Shown: one piece after another, positions 26,318 to 34,581 of the stretch
Layout of the letters: every line of letters starts with the position of its first letter
Position numbering within the stretch: the first letter of the stretch is position 1
Assembly: GCF_022867805.1 (NCBI RefSeq)
Contig: NZ_JALIFO010000003.1
Span: 1-58,932, forward strand
Source of the DNA: Cuneatibacter sp. NSJ-177
GTDB taxonomy: Bacteria; Bacillota; Clostridia; Lachnospirales; Lachnospiraceae
Direction: 5' to 3'
DNA length: 58,932 bases
Notes under the pieces: generated by a model
Seen by the model: only the letters and a program-made list of their open reading frames with translations
Database searches by the model: none
Told to the model about the DNA's origin: nothing
Translations under genes and position numbers: made by a program

Positions 26318-27372
26318 GAAGATATAGAAAAGGTATGATAGGAATTTTGACGGCTGCATTGGTTCTTTCGTCTTGCTCCGGACCGGCGGTACAAGATACA
26401 AAGGCGGAGACTCCGGTGGAATCTACCGAGGAGGTGGCGGACGGCGCCCTTCATCTGACGATTGCCACATCCGCTACCTGGGAGGATTCGATCAGCGGCC
26501 GGATCCTGGAAAAATACCAAAAGGAGCTGGCAGAATGGTCCGGCGGACAAATGACAATCACCATGTATGAGGGAAGCGCCCTGGGCGGCGACGACGAGCT
26601 GCTGCCCGGCGCGGTTCAAGGGACCCTGTCCATCGTCAATTCCGTCGGCGCGGTCCAGGCCGGCGTGGTGCCGGAGATGGCCCTTTTGGGGATTCCCGGT
26701 TTTTTCCAGGACTATGATACGTACAACAGACTGATGGAGAGCAGCTATTTCGATGTGCTCCATGGATATTATGAGGAGCGGGGATTGGAACTTATGACTT
26801 CTTTTGCCAACTCCTACCGGGATCTGACCAGCGACCGGCCGATCCACTCCGTCCAGGATATCGCGGGGATGAAGATTCGAACTTTGAATAATCCCTATCA
26901 TATGCTTTTTTGGAAAGCCCTTGGATTTGATGCCGCTTACCTGCCTTTTGGGGACCTCTATATGGCGTTGAGGCGGGAGGAGTTCAACGCCCAGGAAAAT
27001 CCTTTATCCGCCATCGAGAGAAACCATTTCAATGAGGTTCAGAAATATATCATTTTTACCCACCATGTGGTGGTGGACTATGTGTTTGTGATGAACAAGA
27101 AACAGTATGACGCTTTGACGGAAGAGCAAAAAGGATGGTTGGACCGGTTTTTTGCAGGGATCAAAAATGATTTATTGGCGGAGACTCCATCGGATGATGA
27201 GAAGTTAAAGCGCTTGCTGGAGGAGGCCAGCGGTATGGAGATGATTTATCCGGACGAGGCATTTTTAGCGGAGCTGAGAAAAGGCTCGGAGCTGGTGATT
27301 GAAGAACTCCGGAAAGATTTGGGGTCGGAAAAAGTAGATCTCTTTTTGCAGGCTGTGGACGCGATCTCTTAA
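26314..27372 (+). CDS. Second TRAP-type binding lipoprotein (DctP), without its own permease
   Basis: A 352-residue DctP-family receptor with signal and lipobox LVLSSC (Cys21). Motifs: SGGQMTITMYEGSALGGDDE, YRDLTSDRPIHSVQDIAGMK followed by IRTLNNPYH, and PFGDLYMALRREEFNAQENP. It is translationally coupled to the AraC sensor (ATGA overlap) and followed after 41 bp by a deaminase-like gene. No DctQ/DctM lies beside it. It may serve the DctQM at 12715-14522 or act only as a sensory ligand carrier. Confidence 0.9.
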   Translation: MRRYRKGMIGILTAALVLSSCSGPAVQDTKAETPVESTEEVADGALHLTIATSATWEDSISGRILEKYQKELAEWSGGQMTITMYEGSALGGDDELLPGAVQGTLSIVNSVGAVQAGVVPEMALLGIPGFFQDYDTYNRLMESSYFDVLHGYYEERGLELMTSFANSYRDLTSDRPIHSVQDIAGMKIRTLNNPYHMLFWKALGFDAAYLPFGDLYMALRREEFNAQENPLSAIERNHFNEVQKYIIFTHHVVVDYVFVMNKKQYDALTEEQKGWLDRFFAGIKNDLLAETPSDDEKLKRLLEEASGMEMIYPDEAFLAELRKGSELVIEELRKDLGSEKVDLFLQAVDAIS

Positions 27373-27413
27373 TGCAGGGATCGAGGATGCTGATCGCAAA
27401 AGAAAGGAATAAC

Positions 27414-28688
27414 ATGAATCTTCGTATTAAAAACTGTCAGGCACTGCTTCCCTTGGGGGATGGCTTTGCGGTGGAACAAAAGGATATCTTTATCTCCGGC
27501 AGCCGGATTTTGGCTCTCGGCAGCGCGCCGGGTGGCTTTTTGGCGGAGAAGACCATCGATGCCGCGGACCGGCTGGTGATTCCGGGCCTGATCAACTGCC
27601 ATACCCATAATTATATGAGCCTATTCCGCAATTCCGCCGACGACGTGCCCTTTGACGAATGGCTGTTTCAGCGGGTCATGCCCAGGGAGGACCGGATGGT
27701 TCCGGAAGACGCTTACTGGGGCGCGATGCTCGGCATCATGGAGATGCTCCGCACCGGCACCACCTGCTTCAATGATATGCAGATGCACATCCATCAGACC
27801 GCCCAGGCGGCGGCTGACGCCGGGATCCGTGCCGTAATCGGACGCGGACTTTCCGGGACGGGGGACGATGAGGGCGGAGCGCGAAGGCTTAGGGAAGCGG
27901 AGGAGGAGATTGAGCGCTGGAAGGAGCATCCTCGCCTGACGTTTACGATTGCCCCCCATGCGCCTTACACCTGCGGCCGGGATTATCTGATCCAGGCGCT
28001 TCAGACGGCGAAAAAGCGGGATCTGCCCCTCCACATTCATCTCTCCGAGAGTGCCTTTGAAGTGGAGAACATGAAAAAGGAGACCGGCCTTTCTCCGATC
28101 GCCTATGCGGAATCCCTCGGCCTTTTGGACGTGCCCATTCTCATTGCCCACTGCGTGCACGTGGATGAAGAAGATATCCGGCTGCTCGCCCGGCCGAATG
28201 TCAGCGTGGTCACCAACCCGGCCAGCAACATGAAACTGGGGAATGGTTTTGCCCCGGTGCCGGAGATGCTTGCCTCCGGAGTCCGGGTCTGCCTTGGCAC
28301 CGACGGAGCGGCCAGCAACAACAGCCTGAACCTGTTCCATGAGATGGGGCTTGTGACCTTGATCCACAAGGGCAATAAAAAAAATGCCGTCGCAGTCAGC
28401 GCCGCGGAGGCATTTCAGATGGCTACCCGAAAAGGCGCGGAGGCCTTGGGGCTTGCGCAGGAAATTGGAAGCATCGAGGTGGGGAAGAAGGCCGATCTGG
28501 CCATCTTAAATCTGAGGGAGCCGCAGATGATGCCGCAGCATGATCTGGTGGCCGCTCTCAGCTATTCCGCCAATGGATCGGAAGTCGAGACGGTTCTCGT
28601 GGACGGGGAGATTGTGATGGAAAACCGCCGTTTCCCGACCATTGACGAAGAGCGTGTGTATTATGAGGTTACTCGAAGAGCTGAGTAA
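27414..28688 (+). CDS. Amidohydrolase, MTA/SAH deaminase-like
   Basis: A 424-residue metal-dependent hydrolase of the amidohydrolase barrel family. Zinc ligands are visible: H63 and H65 in NCHTHNYMSL, His in LPLHIHLSES, His in IAHCVHVDEED and Asp in LGTDGAASNNSLNLFHEM. The last motif is characteristic of 5'-methylthioadenosine/S-adenosylhomocysteine deaminases (MtaD/DadD), which convert the adenine moiety to hypoxanthine and release ammonia. ATG 27414 follows AAAGGAA; the upstream ATG at 27372 has none. The S-adenosylhomocysteinase homologue lies at 29756. Guanine- or chlorohydrolase-type relatives are alternatives. The 3' end overlaps the LysR gene by 20 bp. Confidence 0.85.
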   Translation: MNLRIKNCQALLPLGDGFAVEQKDIFISGSRILALGSAPGGFLAEKTIDAADRLVIPGLINCHTHNYMSLFRNSADDVPFDEWLFQRVMPREDRMVPEDAYWGAMLGIMEMLRTGTTCFNDMQMHIHQTAQAAADAGIRAVIGRGLSGTGDDEGGARRLREAEEEIERWKEHPRLTFTIAPHAPYTCGRDYLIQALQTAKKRDLPLHIHLSESAFEVENMKKETGLSPIAYAESLGLLDVPILIAHCVHVDEEDIRLLARPNVSVVTNPASNMKLGNGFAPVPEMLASGVRVCLGTDGAASNNSLNLFHEMGLVTLIHKGNKKNAVAVSAAEAFQMATRKGAEALGLAQEIGSIEVGKKADLAILNLREPQMMPQHDLVAALSYSANGSEVETVLVDGEIVMENRRFPTIDEERVYYEVTRRAE

Positions 28689-29556
28689 ACTGCTTGACAA
28701 TATTGGCGATGTGTTTATCCGTGTTCCAGACTAAGAAGGATTTGGTGCTGATGGTCGGCTGAACGATCTTCTTGATGATCACCTTGTCGTTCATGGTCTG
28801 GACCGCGCTTTTATAGGAGACGATGGCCACGCCGATCCCCGCTTCCGCCCAGCTGATCGAGGAGGATATCTCCGTGTTCTGACAGATGATATTCGGTGAG
28901 AAGCCGCGCTGGCGGCAGGCGTTCATGATCACGTCGTTGTAACGGCGGTGAATGATCAGCGGTTTGCCCTTCAGGGCTTCTAAGGAAATCGCATCGCTCG
29001 GCACATCCTCAAAGAAGGACGGTGTGCCCACAGCGGCAAAGTAGTCGGACTCATCGTCATCGGTCGCTTCGTCGCGGATTAGAAGAGCATGGTACAGGCT
29101 GGTGTTAAAGGGTTCGCGGATGATACCGATATCCACGGTGCCGTCTTCCAGCAGGTCCATAACGTGGTTGCTGTTGCCTTCGAAGATCTGGAAATCCACA
29201 TGGGGATGGGTCTCATTGAAGGATTTGATTTTTTCCGGGAGTAATGTGTTGCAGACCGAAGGGATGGTTCCGATGTGAATGGTTCCTCTGGCCTCGGCTC
29301 CCAGATTTTGCAGATCGCGGACGGTTTCGTTGACCAGGTTGATAATGGCCTTGGCCCGTTCCTGTAAAATCAGCCCTTCATGGGTGATGGTCAGATTGCG
29401 CTTGTCGCGTTCAAAGAGCTGGACGCCGAATTCATCCTCCAGAGCCTTGAGCTGCAGGCTGAGAGGCGGTTGGGAAATGTTCAGATTCTTGGCCGCGGCC
29501 GTGATATGGCCCGCTTCTGCGATCGCTAAGAAATATTCCAGTTGTTTCAGGGTCAT
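28669..29556 (-). CDS. LysR family transcriptional regulator
   Basis: A 295-residue regulator: N-terminal winged helix (MTLKQLEYFLAIAEAGHITA, AAKNLNISQPPLSLQLKALE) and a C-terminal periplasmic-binding-like effector domain (GTIHIGTIPSVCNTLLPEKI). ATG 29556 follows AAAGGA; the longer frame to 29649 would add an unlikely hydrophobic tail. It is divergent from the S-adenosylhomocysteinase gene and convergent with the deaminase, so it may coordinate both. Confidence 0.9.
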   Translation of the reverse strand: MTLKQLEYFLAIAEAGHITAAAKNLNISQPPLSLQLKALEDEFGVQLFERDKRNLTITHEGLILQERAKAIINLVNETVRDLQNLGAEARGTIHIGTIPSVCNTLLPEKIKSFNETHPHVDFQIFEGNSNHVMDLLEDGTVDIGIIREPFNTSLYHALLIRDEATDDDESDYFAAVGTPSFFEDVPSDAISLEALKGKPLIIHRRYNDVIMNACRQRGFSPNIICQNTEISSSISWAEAGIGVAIVSYKSAVQTMNDKVIIKKIVQPTISTKSFLVWNTDKHIANIVKQFTQLFE

Positions 29557-29579
29557 AATTTCAGTCCTTTCTGCTTGAC

Positions 29580-29589
29580 TTATCGATAA
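29580..29589. promoter_or_regulatory. Candidate LysR operator
   Basis: TTATCGATAA is a perfect 10-bp palindrome in the 199-bp gap between the divergent LysR and ahcY-like genes. A TATAAT at 29685-29690 points toward ahcY, though its -35 is poor, which fits activator dependence. Confidence 0.4.
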
Positions 29590-29755
29590 CCATATGTAAA
29601 ATAAAAGATGCAGTGATAAAAACAAAAGAAAGAGGAAGTTGTCATACAAAACTGATATGACTAACCGTAAACTTTTGCTATTATTATAATCATATTTTTT
29701 TGAAATTACAAGATGTAAATACGGATTTTAACAAAGAAATAATAAGGAGAACACT

Positions 29756-31003
29756 ATGAAGAGTGAGATTCGGGATTTGAGCCTGGCGCCGTCGGGCCAT
29801 CGGAAAATTGAATGGGTCAGGAGAAATATGCCGCTGCTGCGGATGTTAGAGGAAGAATTCCGCCGGGATCAGCCCTTTGCCGGGATCCGGGTGGCCCTGT
29901 CCATCCATCTGGAGGCAAAAACCGCTTATCTGTGCAAGGTTTTGGCCGCCGGAGGAGCGGAAATGCACATCACCGGGAGCAATCCTTTGTCCACTCAGGA
30001 TGATGTGGCCGCGGCCCTGGTGGAGGACGGCCTTAACGTGCACGCCTGGCACGGTGTGACGCAAAAGGAGTACGAGACCCATATCGCCCATGTTCTGGAG
30101 AACAACTGCCAGATTATCATCGACGACGGCGGCGACCTGGTAAATATGCTTCACAGCCGGTTCCCGGAAAAGATTCCCTATGTGATCGGCGGCTGCGAGG
30201 AGACCACCACAGGCATCATCCGCCTGAGAGCCATGGCAAAAGCCGGGGATCTGAAATTCCCGATGGTTCTGGTCAACGACGCCGACTGCAAGCATCTCTT
30301 TGACAACCGGTACGGCACCGGCCAGTCGGTGATGGACGGGATCAACCGGACGACGAACCTGATCGTGGCCGGGAAAAATGTGGTGGTGGCCGGTTACGGC
30401 TGGTGCGGAAAAGGCGTATCCATGCGGGCCAAAGGGATGGGAGCCCGCGTGATCGTCACCGAGATCGATCCGGTCCGGGCCATCGAAGCGGTGATGGACG
30501 GCTTTGACGTGATGCCGATGAAGGAAGCGGCCAAGGTGGGAGATTTGTTTATCACGGTGACCGGGTGCAGCGGTGTGATCGACAAGGAGGATTTCGCCGT
30601 GATGAAAGACGGGGCGATCCTGTGCAACGCGGGTCATTTCGATGTGGAGGTCGACGTCGCCTACTTGGAGCGGACGGCTTTGGAGAAGGCAGAGCAGCGC
30701 CAGAATATCATGGGTTACCGCCTGGACGGCGACCGCTGGGTCTACGTGCTGGCCGAGGGACGCCTGGTCAACCTGGCGGCCGGGGACGGACATCCGGCGG
30801 AAATTATGGATATGAGCTTTGCGATTCAGGCTCTGTCCGCCAAGTACCTGGTAGAGAATGCGAAAACCCTGGGAAGCGTGCTGATTGCGGTGCCGCGGGA
30901 GGTGGATCAGGATGTGGCCGCCCGGAAACTGAAATTCCTGGGCAAGGAAATCGACGTGCTGACCGAGGAACAAGACCGGTATTTGAACAGTTATTCTCTG
31001 TAA
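29756..31003 (+). CDS. ahcY: S-adenosylhomocysteinase family, possibly S-inosylhomocysteine hydrolase
   Basis: A 415-residue NAD-dependent hydrolase that splits S-nucleosyl-homocysteine into nucleoside and homocysteine. Family motifs: DDGGDLVN, GGCEETTTGIIRL, NRYGTGQSVMDGI and the NAD-binding VVVAGYGWCGKGVSMRAKGM. The substrate loop reads SIHLEAKT (H51, E53, K55) where the human enzyme has HMTVET (H55, T57, E59); Glu59 contacts the adenine amino group there. The Glu-to-Lys exchange is shared with archaeal-type enzymes, some of which act on S-inosylhomocysteine. With a SAH-deaminase-like gene nearby, that route is plausible. AAGGAG precedes the ATG. Confidence 0.9.
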   Translation: MKSEIRDLSLAPSGHRKIEWVRRNMPLLRMLEEEFRRDQPFAGIRVALSIHLEAKTAYLCKVLAAGGAEMHITGSNPLSTQDDVAAALVEDGLNVHAWHGVTQKEYETHIAHVLENNCQIIIDDGGDLVNMLHSRFPEKIPYVIGGCEETTTGIIRLRAMAKAGDLKFPMVLVNDADCKHLFDNRYGTGQSVMDGINRTTNLIVAGKNVVVAGYGWCGKGVSMRAKGMGARVIVTEIDPVRAIEAVMDGFDVMPMKEAAKVGDLFITVTGCSGVIDKEDFAVMKDGAILCNAGHFDVEVDVAYLERTALEKAEQRQNIMGYRLDGDRWVYVLAEGRLVNLAAGDGHPAEIMDMSFAIQALSAKYLVENAKTLGSVLIAVPREVDQDVAARKLKFLGKEIDVLTEEQDRYLNSYSL

Positions 31004-31051
31004 TGGCGAGAGGCCGGGGGAGCGCCGCCGTTGTAATTGCGAAATAATAAG

Positions 31052-31081
31052 GGGCTGCCGTCTTTAGGCGGCAGCCCTTTT
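31052..31081 (+). terminator. Terminator after the ahcY homologue
   Basis: GGGCTGCCG (31052-31060) pairs perfectly with CGGCAGCCC (31069-31077), then TTTT. Confidence 0.85.
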
Positions 31082-31153
31082 CAGCAGGGATATTTGGTTC
31101 CTGGTATCTATGTTCCCGTTCTTTTACCGGATGTCCGGCGCTTTTCGGGGAGA

Positions 31154-31579
31154 TTACAGGAACTTTTGCAGCTCTTTCACGTTGGTTTCCGTGGTCTTCA
31201 GCAGTTGATGAGCCAGAGCCTTAACTTCCGCATCGGGAGCTTTGGTCTCGTGCAGCGCACGGGTAATCTGAGTAACGCCCATGGTATTGCCCTGGATCAC
31301 CATCTCCGCCAGATGAGAGGTGGAGCGGTCCATCAGGGTCTTCATGTTGGTCATGACCGTGGCGGACATCTTCGCCATGGAAGGAACATCCTTCGGGGTG
31401 ATATGCTTCTTCTTCATCAGATTTTGAGCCCTTTGATTCAACTGCTTATACTCGCGGTACTGATGATCAATCGCACGCTGAAAAGTGTTGTCCTGGGATT
31501 TGGATTTGAGGAGCGGCAGGCTTTCGATGCCCATCTGGGTGTTCTGGTAAACGTGGTTTAATAAACTTAATTTTTTCAT
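31154..31579 (-). CDS. Small helical protein of unknown function
   Basis: A 141-residue protein that looks like a soluble helical bundle, with no signal or membrane segment. The central stretch MAKMSATVMTNMKTLMDRST and following SHLAEMVIQGNTMGVTQIT resemble, from memory, a common uncharacterised clostridial family; no function is known to me. Its ribosome site (AAAGGAGG) lies inside a hairpin loop (31583-31618). The four-cluster ferredoxin gene lies 66 bp upstream on the same strand, so a shared role, perhaps redox-related, is possible but unproven. Confidence 0.7.
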   Translation of the reverse strand: MKKLSLLNHVYQNTQMGIESLPLLKSKSQDNTFQRAIDHQYREYKQLNQRAQNLMKKKHITPKDVPSMAKMSATVMTNMKTLMDRSTSHLAEMVIQGNTMGVTQITRALHETKAPDAEVKALAHQLLKTTETNVKELQKFL

Positions 31580-31582
31580 AAA

Positions 31583-31618
31583 AAGAGCGCCTCCTTTTTT
31601 GTATTAGGATGCGCTCTT
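31583..31618 (-). promoter_or_regulatory. Hairpin overlapping the ribosome site of the helical-protein gene
   Basis: On the minus strand AAGAGCGC (31618-31611) pairs with GCGCTCTT (31590-31583), followed by T's and the ATG at 31579. AAAGGAGG is in the loop and touches the 3' arm. It may act as terminator/attenuator after the ferredoxin gene or hide the ribosome site. Confidence 0.5.
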
Positions 31619-31645
31619 CGTTCGGTTTTATGTAAAGGTTTTGGC

Positions 31646-32035
31646 TCATTCGGATTCCTGAATTTCCAAAATCTGCATCGGACATGCCTTCACGCAGATG
31701 CCGCAGGCAATGCACTTGGACGGCGCCAACGCGCCTTCCTGCATGACCATCACATGGAACGGACATGCTTCCACGCACTGACCGCAGCCGGTGCAGAGCT
31801 TTTTGTTGATCATATAGACTCCGTTCGGTTTCTGGGTGATGGCGCCGGCTTCGCAGACCTTTGCACATTTTCCGCACTGACTGCAAACCGTGGCCTTCGG
31901 CGCTCCCTTTTTCTCTACGATCTGGATACAGGAAAGATCCGGATCAAATTTTTTGTAGAAAGCGTTGGAGCAGGCGATCACGCATTGCAGACAGGCTTTA
32001 CAGTTTTGGGGAATCGCTACATGCAGTTTTTTCAT
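31646..32035 (-). CDS. Polyferredoxin with four [4Fe-4S] motifs
   Basis: A 129-residue electron-transfer protein. Four cysteine clusters are visible: NCKACLQCVIAC, VCSQCGKCAKVC, LCTGCGQCVEAC and KCIACGICVKAC, sixteen ligands in all, as in HycB/CooF-type electron carriers, though in those the clusters share ligands. AGGAGG lies upstream of the ATG. No partner oxidoreductase is adjacent; the helical protein downstream is the only co-directional neighbour. Confidence 0.9.
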   Translation of the reverse strand: MKKLHVAIPQNCKACLQCVIACSNAFYKKFDPDLSCIQIVEKKGAPKATVCSQCGKCAKVCEAGAITQKPNGVYMINKKLCTGCGQCVEACPFHVMVMQEGALAPSKCIACGICVKACPMQILEIQESE

Positions 32036-32099
32036 AGGACGGCCTCCTGATTGTTATTCCAAATTTGTTCTTCTATTATACTGTTTTTCGACGGAAATC

Positions 32100-33011
32100 T
32101 CAAGAAGATCTTCGTCTTGCAGCTGCTTTTATCAGAATTGGATACAGAATCATCACCCAGATCACCAGGAGAAAATAGCGGAGCATGTCGGAGGGGATGC
32201 TTTCGCCCAGCAGGCTTTTGAGTCCGCTCTTGATCAAAAGCGCTCCGGCTGCGCCGAGGAGAAGTTTACCCGCCTGGAACAGGAGCGTTCCCTCCGTTGG
32301 AAAACGGATATAATTTTTTTCGATCAGCCAGCCGATTGAAAATCCCATCCCGGCCGCGCCTGCCTTACAGCAGTCGGAGGCCAGAACGGCTTCGGTCACG
32401 CCAAGATGAATCAAGACGACGGCTGTGAGGGAGACCGCAGCGGAGATCAAAAACAGCGCGGCTGCCAGGATCGGGGAGGCTTTTTCTTTTTCCGGATGCC
32501 CGGCAAAATACCAGGTCACGGGCAGAGCCACGGCAAGGGAGATCAGGTAGCCGGTCAGGACGTCCTTCGGCGTGTGTACGCCGAGGTAGATGCGGGACAG
32601 GCCGACCAGAGCCGGAAGCAGCAGGCCCGCGGCAAGAACCAGGCCGCGGCGCGGCCCTTTTTGCCGCCAGTAAACCAGGCCAAGCGTTCCGTAGAGAGCC
32701 GTGGAGCCCTGGGTGTGTCCGCTGGGAAAGGAGTAGCCGGTCGCAGTGGGCACGGCCGTATCCACCGGGTGGAAATTCGAATCCAGCACCCAGGGGCGCG
32801 GGATCCGGCAGACCACTTTTAAAAATTGAGCGCCGAGCCCGGCCAAAAAATAGGTAAAGCAAAGCTGATAGGCAAGCCTTTTGTTCAGGCACCAGTACAG
32901 CATACAGATGATGGCAAGGATCAGGATTTCTTCCCCGAAAAAGGTCAGAGCCGAGAAAAGGCGGTCCAAAAAACCATTGCGGATGGATTCAAAAAAGTAT
33001 AAGACGCTCAT
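32100..33011 (-). CDS. PAP2-family membrane phosphatase
   Basis: A 303-residue membrane protein with about seven to eight hydrophobic segments. The three phosphatase motifs are present: KVVCRIPRP, PSGHTQ and SRIYLGVHTPKD. Such enzymes dephosphorylate phosphatidic acid, undecaprenyl diphosphate or related lipids at the outer membrane face. It starts inside the end of the MATE gene (4-bp overlap, AGGAGG within that gene), so the two are co-transcribed. Confidence 0.92.
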   Translation of the reverse strand: MSVLYFFESIRNGFLDRLFSALTFFGEEILILAIICMLYWCLNKRLAYQLCFTYFLAGLGAQFLKVVCRIPRPWVLDSNFHPVDTAVPTATGYSFPSGHTQGSTALYGTLGLVYWRQKGPRRGLVLAAGLLLPALVGLSRIYLGVHTPKDVLTGYLISLAVALPVTWYFAGHPEKEKASPILAAALFLISAAVSLTAVVLIHLGVTEAVLASDCCKAGAAGMGFSIGWLIEKNYIRFPTEGTLLFQAGKLLLGAAGALLIKSGLKSLLGESIPSDMLRYFLLVIWVMILYPILIKAAARRRSS

Positions 33012-34372
33012 GAAGAAGCCTCCTGTCGAATGATAGTGGATTTGGTCCAGCGGCCGGAGAAAAAGTATCCGAAGCCGACGAGGGAAGCGGCGAGGGACGC
33101 GCAGGGCGCGCCGAGACCATAGCCTCCGAGCCCCAAACCGCAGATAGCGCCAAAGAAATAGCAGGCCGGGATCCGGACCAGGATGGCGGCCATGGAGCCG
33201 TTGATCAATGAGAAGGTCGTATGGCCGGAACCGTTGAACAGGCCGTTTAGGTTAAAGAAAAACGGCACCACGAGATAATCCAGGCCAAAATAAGTCAGGT
33301 ATACCTTTCCGGCAGCCACGAGATCCGCATCATCGGCAAAGATGGAGAGGATCTCTTCCGGGAAGATCCGGCTTAAAGTAAAAATGATGGTGCTGAAAGA
33401 AAAAGAGAGCGCAAGGCCGATGAAAAACGTTTTTTTCGCCCGGTCCAGTTTTCCTGCGCCTATGTTCTGAGCGCTCATGGCCGCCACCGAGTTGGAGATG
33501 GCCACGGCAGGCAGGATGGCAAAGCCATTGAACTTTCCGACCGCGCCGACCGCAGCCGATGCGGTTACGCCGAGACCATTGACCATGGTGGTCAGAAACA
33601 AGAAGGAAAGGCTGGAGGCAAAGCTTTGGACGGAGGTGGGGATTCCGATCTTTAAAAGCATTTTCAGCCGTTCTTTATGGAAGCCAAAGGCGCTCAGGCG
33701 AAAGGAGAAGACAAAGTCGTTCACCTTTAAATATAGGATGCAGAGGATCATGCTGGCTGCCTGGGAAATCACGGTGGCCAGGGCGGCGCCGCTTGCGCCC
33801 ATGCCCCACTGCTTTACCATCAGAAGGTCCAGTCCCACATTGACGGCGCAGGCGACTCCCACGAAATACAGCGGGCGTTTGCTGTCCCCCATTCCCCGCA
33901 TGACCGCGCTCAGCGCATTGTAGCCGAAGATGAAAATGGTTCCGGCCATAGTGATGGTCAGATATCGGTTGGCCTCATCAAAGGATTCCGCCGGGGTCTG
34001 AATTAGCCGGAGAATCGGGACCCGGAGGACGATCATCAGGGCGGAAAAAAGGACGGCCGCCAGAATCAGGACGGTAAACAATGTGCCAATGGTCTCCTCC
34101 AGCTCTTTTTGCTGACCGGCTCCCAGATACTGGGCAATCAGCACCGTTGCGCCGGCGGCAAGGCCGATGACCAGATTGGTGATAATAAAGGTGATCTGTC
34201 CGCCGATATTCACGCCGGACATGCTGACGGTACCGCTGAACTGGCCGACGATAATCATATCCGCCACATTGTAGAGCGACTGAATCAGGTTGGACAAAAT
34301 GAAGGGAACGGCAAAAAAAATAAGTTGTTTTGCCACATTTCCTTCTGAAAGATTTCGTTGAAATTGACTCAT
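33008..34372 (-). CDS. MATE-family efflux transporter (first of two)
   Basis: A 454-residue transporter with twelve predicted membrane helices in two bundles; MATE sequence features include PFILSNLIQSLYNVADMIIV and NIGAGKLDRAKK. MATE proteins export drugs or metabolites using sodium or proton gradients. ATG 34372 is chosen at the conserved N-terminus (MSQFQRNLSEGNVAKQ); the longer frame to 34441 adds an unlikely charged tail. It is divergent from a second MATE gene. Confidence 0.92.
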   Translation of the reverse strand: MSQFQRNLSEGNVAKQLIFFAVPFILSNLIQSLYNVADMIIVGQFSGTVSMSGVNIGGQITFIITNLVIGLAAGATVLIAQYLGAGQQKELEETIGTLFTVLILAAVLFSALMIVLRVPILRLIQTPAESFDEANRYLTITMAGTIFIFGYNALSAVMRGMGDSKRPLYFVGVACAVNVGLDLLMVKQWGMGASGAALATVISQAASMILCILYLKVNDFVFSFRLSAFGFHKERLKMLLKIGIPTSVQSFASSLSFLFLTTMVNGLGVTASAAVGAVGKFNGFAILPAVAISNSVAAMSAQNIGAGKLDRAKKTFFIGLALSFSFSTIIFTLSRIFPEEILSIFADDADLVAAGKVYLTYFGLDYLVVPFFFNLNGLFNGSGHTTFSLINGSMAAILVRIPACYFFGAICGLGLGGYGLGAPCASLAASLVGFGYFFSGRWTKSTIIRQEASS

Positions 34373-34400
34373 GGCGATCCTGCTTTCATTAAGAAAAAGA

Positions 34401-34419
34401 AAAGGGAGATTTTCCCTTT
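34401..34419. promoter_or_regulatory. Inverted repeat between the divergent MATE genes
   Basis: AAAGGGA (34401-34407) and TCCCTTT (34413-34419) form a short palindrome that could be a shared operator. Confidence 0.3.
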
Positions 34420-34521
34420 CCGATGGTAGATTTTTTAGCAAGCGGACTTGCTTTTCCTCCAGTATACTTCAAACTTCATCGTTTGGCTATGGCTTTTTGG
34501 GAGGCCCGTCTATTTTTTTGC

Positions 34522-34551
34522 TTGCCTTCTGCCGTAATCTGGTAGTACAAT
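34522..34551 (+). promoter_or_regulatory. Promoter of the second MATE gene
   Basis: TTGCCT (34522-34527), 18 bp, TACAAT (34546-34551), 30 bp before the ATG. Confidence 0.5.
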
Positions 34552-34581
34552 GAAGAAAGATTCCGATGAAGGGAAAGAAAC

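Noticed and set aside
28669-29649. LysR start at 29649
   Set aside because: It would add a 31-residue hydrophobic tail not found in LysR proteins; ATG 29556 has AAAGGA and the canonical first residues.
29846-30973. 375-codon minus-strand frame opposite the ahcY homologue
   Set aside because: Rich in His/Val/Pro without recognisable domain; shadow of a highly conserved gene on the other strand.
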